Source of the DNA: Chitinispirillales bacterium ANBcel5
GTDB lineage: Bacteria; Fibrobacterota; Chitinivibrionia; Chitinivibrionales; Chitinispirillaceae
NCBI GenBank assembly: GCA_029688955.1
Contig: JARUKZ010000015.1
Span: 1 to 64,000 of the forward strand
DNA length: 64,000 bases
Direction of reading: 5' to 3'
The notes under the pieces: model-generated
The model's input: the letters and a program-made list of their open reading frames with translations, nothing else
Databases searched by the model: none
Told to the model about the DNA's origin: nothing
Part shown: positions 62,920 through 64,000 of the stretch, piece after piece
Layout: every line of letters begins with the position of its first letter
Numbering within the stretch: position 1 is the stretch's first letter
Translations under genes and position numbers: made by a program

Positions 62920-62963
62920 ATTCACTCTTAAGAGATTAGCTTTATCAGGAGGATATTGGATAA

Positions 62964-64000
<1,037 letters not shown>

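Overview
The window looks like chromosomal DNA from a flagellated Gram-negative bacterium that degrades plant polysaccharides. Two secreted GH5 endoglucanase-type enzymes with CBM6 modules and a shared C-terminal sorting-like domain, together with the mix of housekeeping genes, would fit the Fibrobacterota (Chitinispirillia-like). That placement is an inference from gene style; there is no rRNA here. Housekeeping genes present are hisS, dnaA, trmFO, topA, purH, purD, queA, groES and groEL (cut by the right edge). No tRNA, rRNA, insertion sequence or CRISPR array was recognised.

Layout. 1-808: no intact gene; a minus-strand tail that looks like a PEP-CTERM sorting signal, and a stretch of three strong hairpins. 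809-1603: an unrecognised basic protein. 1604-2792: a two-part repeat region, first a degenerate array with strict 21-bp period that switches strand orientation near 1875, then a 10/11/12-bp TATG-rich array. 2793-7334: small stress or envelope genes (DUF4235, BrkB/YihY, DUF1328, outer-membrane barrel, MgtC/SapB) and two methyltransferases. 7337-25803: about 18 tightly packed minus-strand genes for an unidentified glycoconjugate: four CgeB-type and two GT4 glycosyltransferases, a nucleotidyltransferase, a PIG-L deacetylase, a CelD-like acyltransferase, two histidine phosphatases, a phosphoribosyltransferase/kinase-like fusion, a TIM-barrel glycosidase with permuted strand order, a Gfo/Idh oxidoreductase, an alcohol dehydrogenase, two sugar epimerases and a methyltransferase. 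26059-28331: hemerythrin, DUF892, rhodanese and DUF1328 stress genes. 28524-40751: hisS, a late flagellar operon (fliD, fliS, fliT-like) behind a sigma-28-type promoter, an MCE protein, a probable origin with DnaA boxes next to dnaA, then trmFO, topA and purH. 40948-47893: the two GH5 enzymes, and a TetR-controlled SSF symporter operon. 48060-56923: AI-2E-type exporter, a 7TM adenylate cyclase, a DegT aminotransferase, a methyltransferase, purD, an unknown gene and queA. 57029-64000: a DUF2760/Hsp70/Hsp70 operon divergent from groES-groEL.

How it fits together. The large minus-strand cluster is the most interesting part. It encodes sugar-nucleotide making, glycosyl transfer, deacetylation, acylation, methylation and possibly ribosylation plus dephosphorylation, but no flippase, polymerase or ABC exporter. 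That suggests a discrete glycosylated small molecule or lipid rather than a classical capsule. The GH5 pair share a similar palindrome just upstream of their start codons, suggesting common control. All functional calls come from reading motifs by eye; no database search was run.
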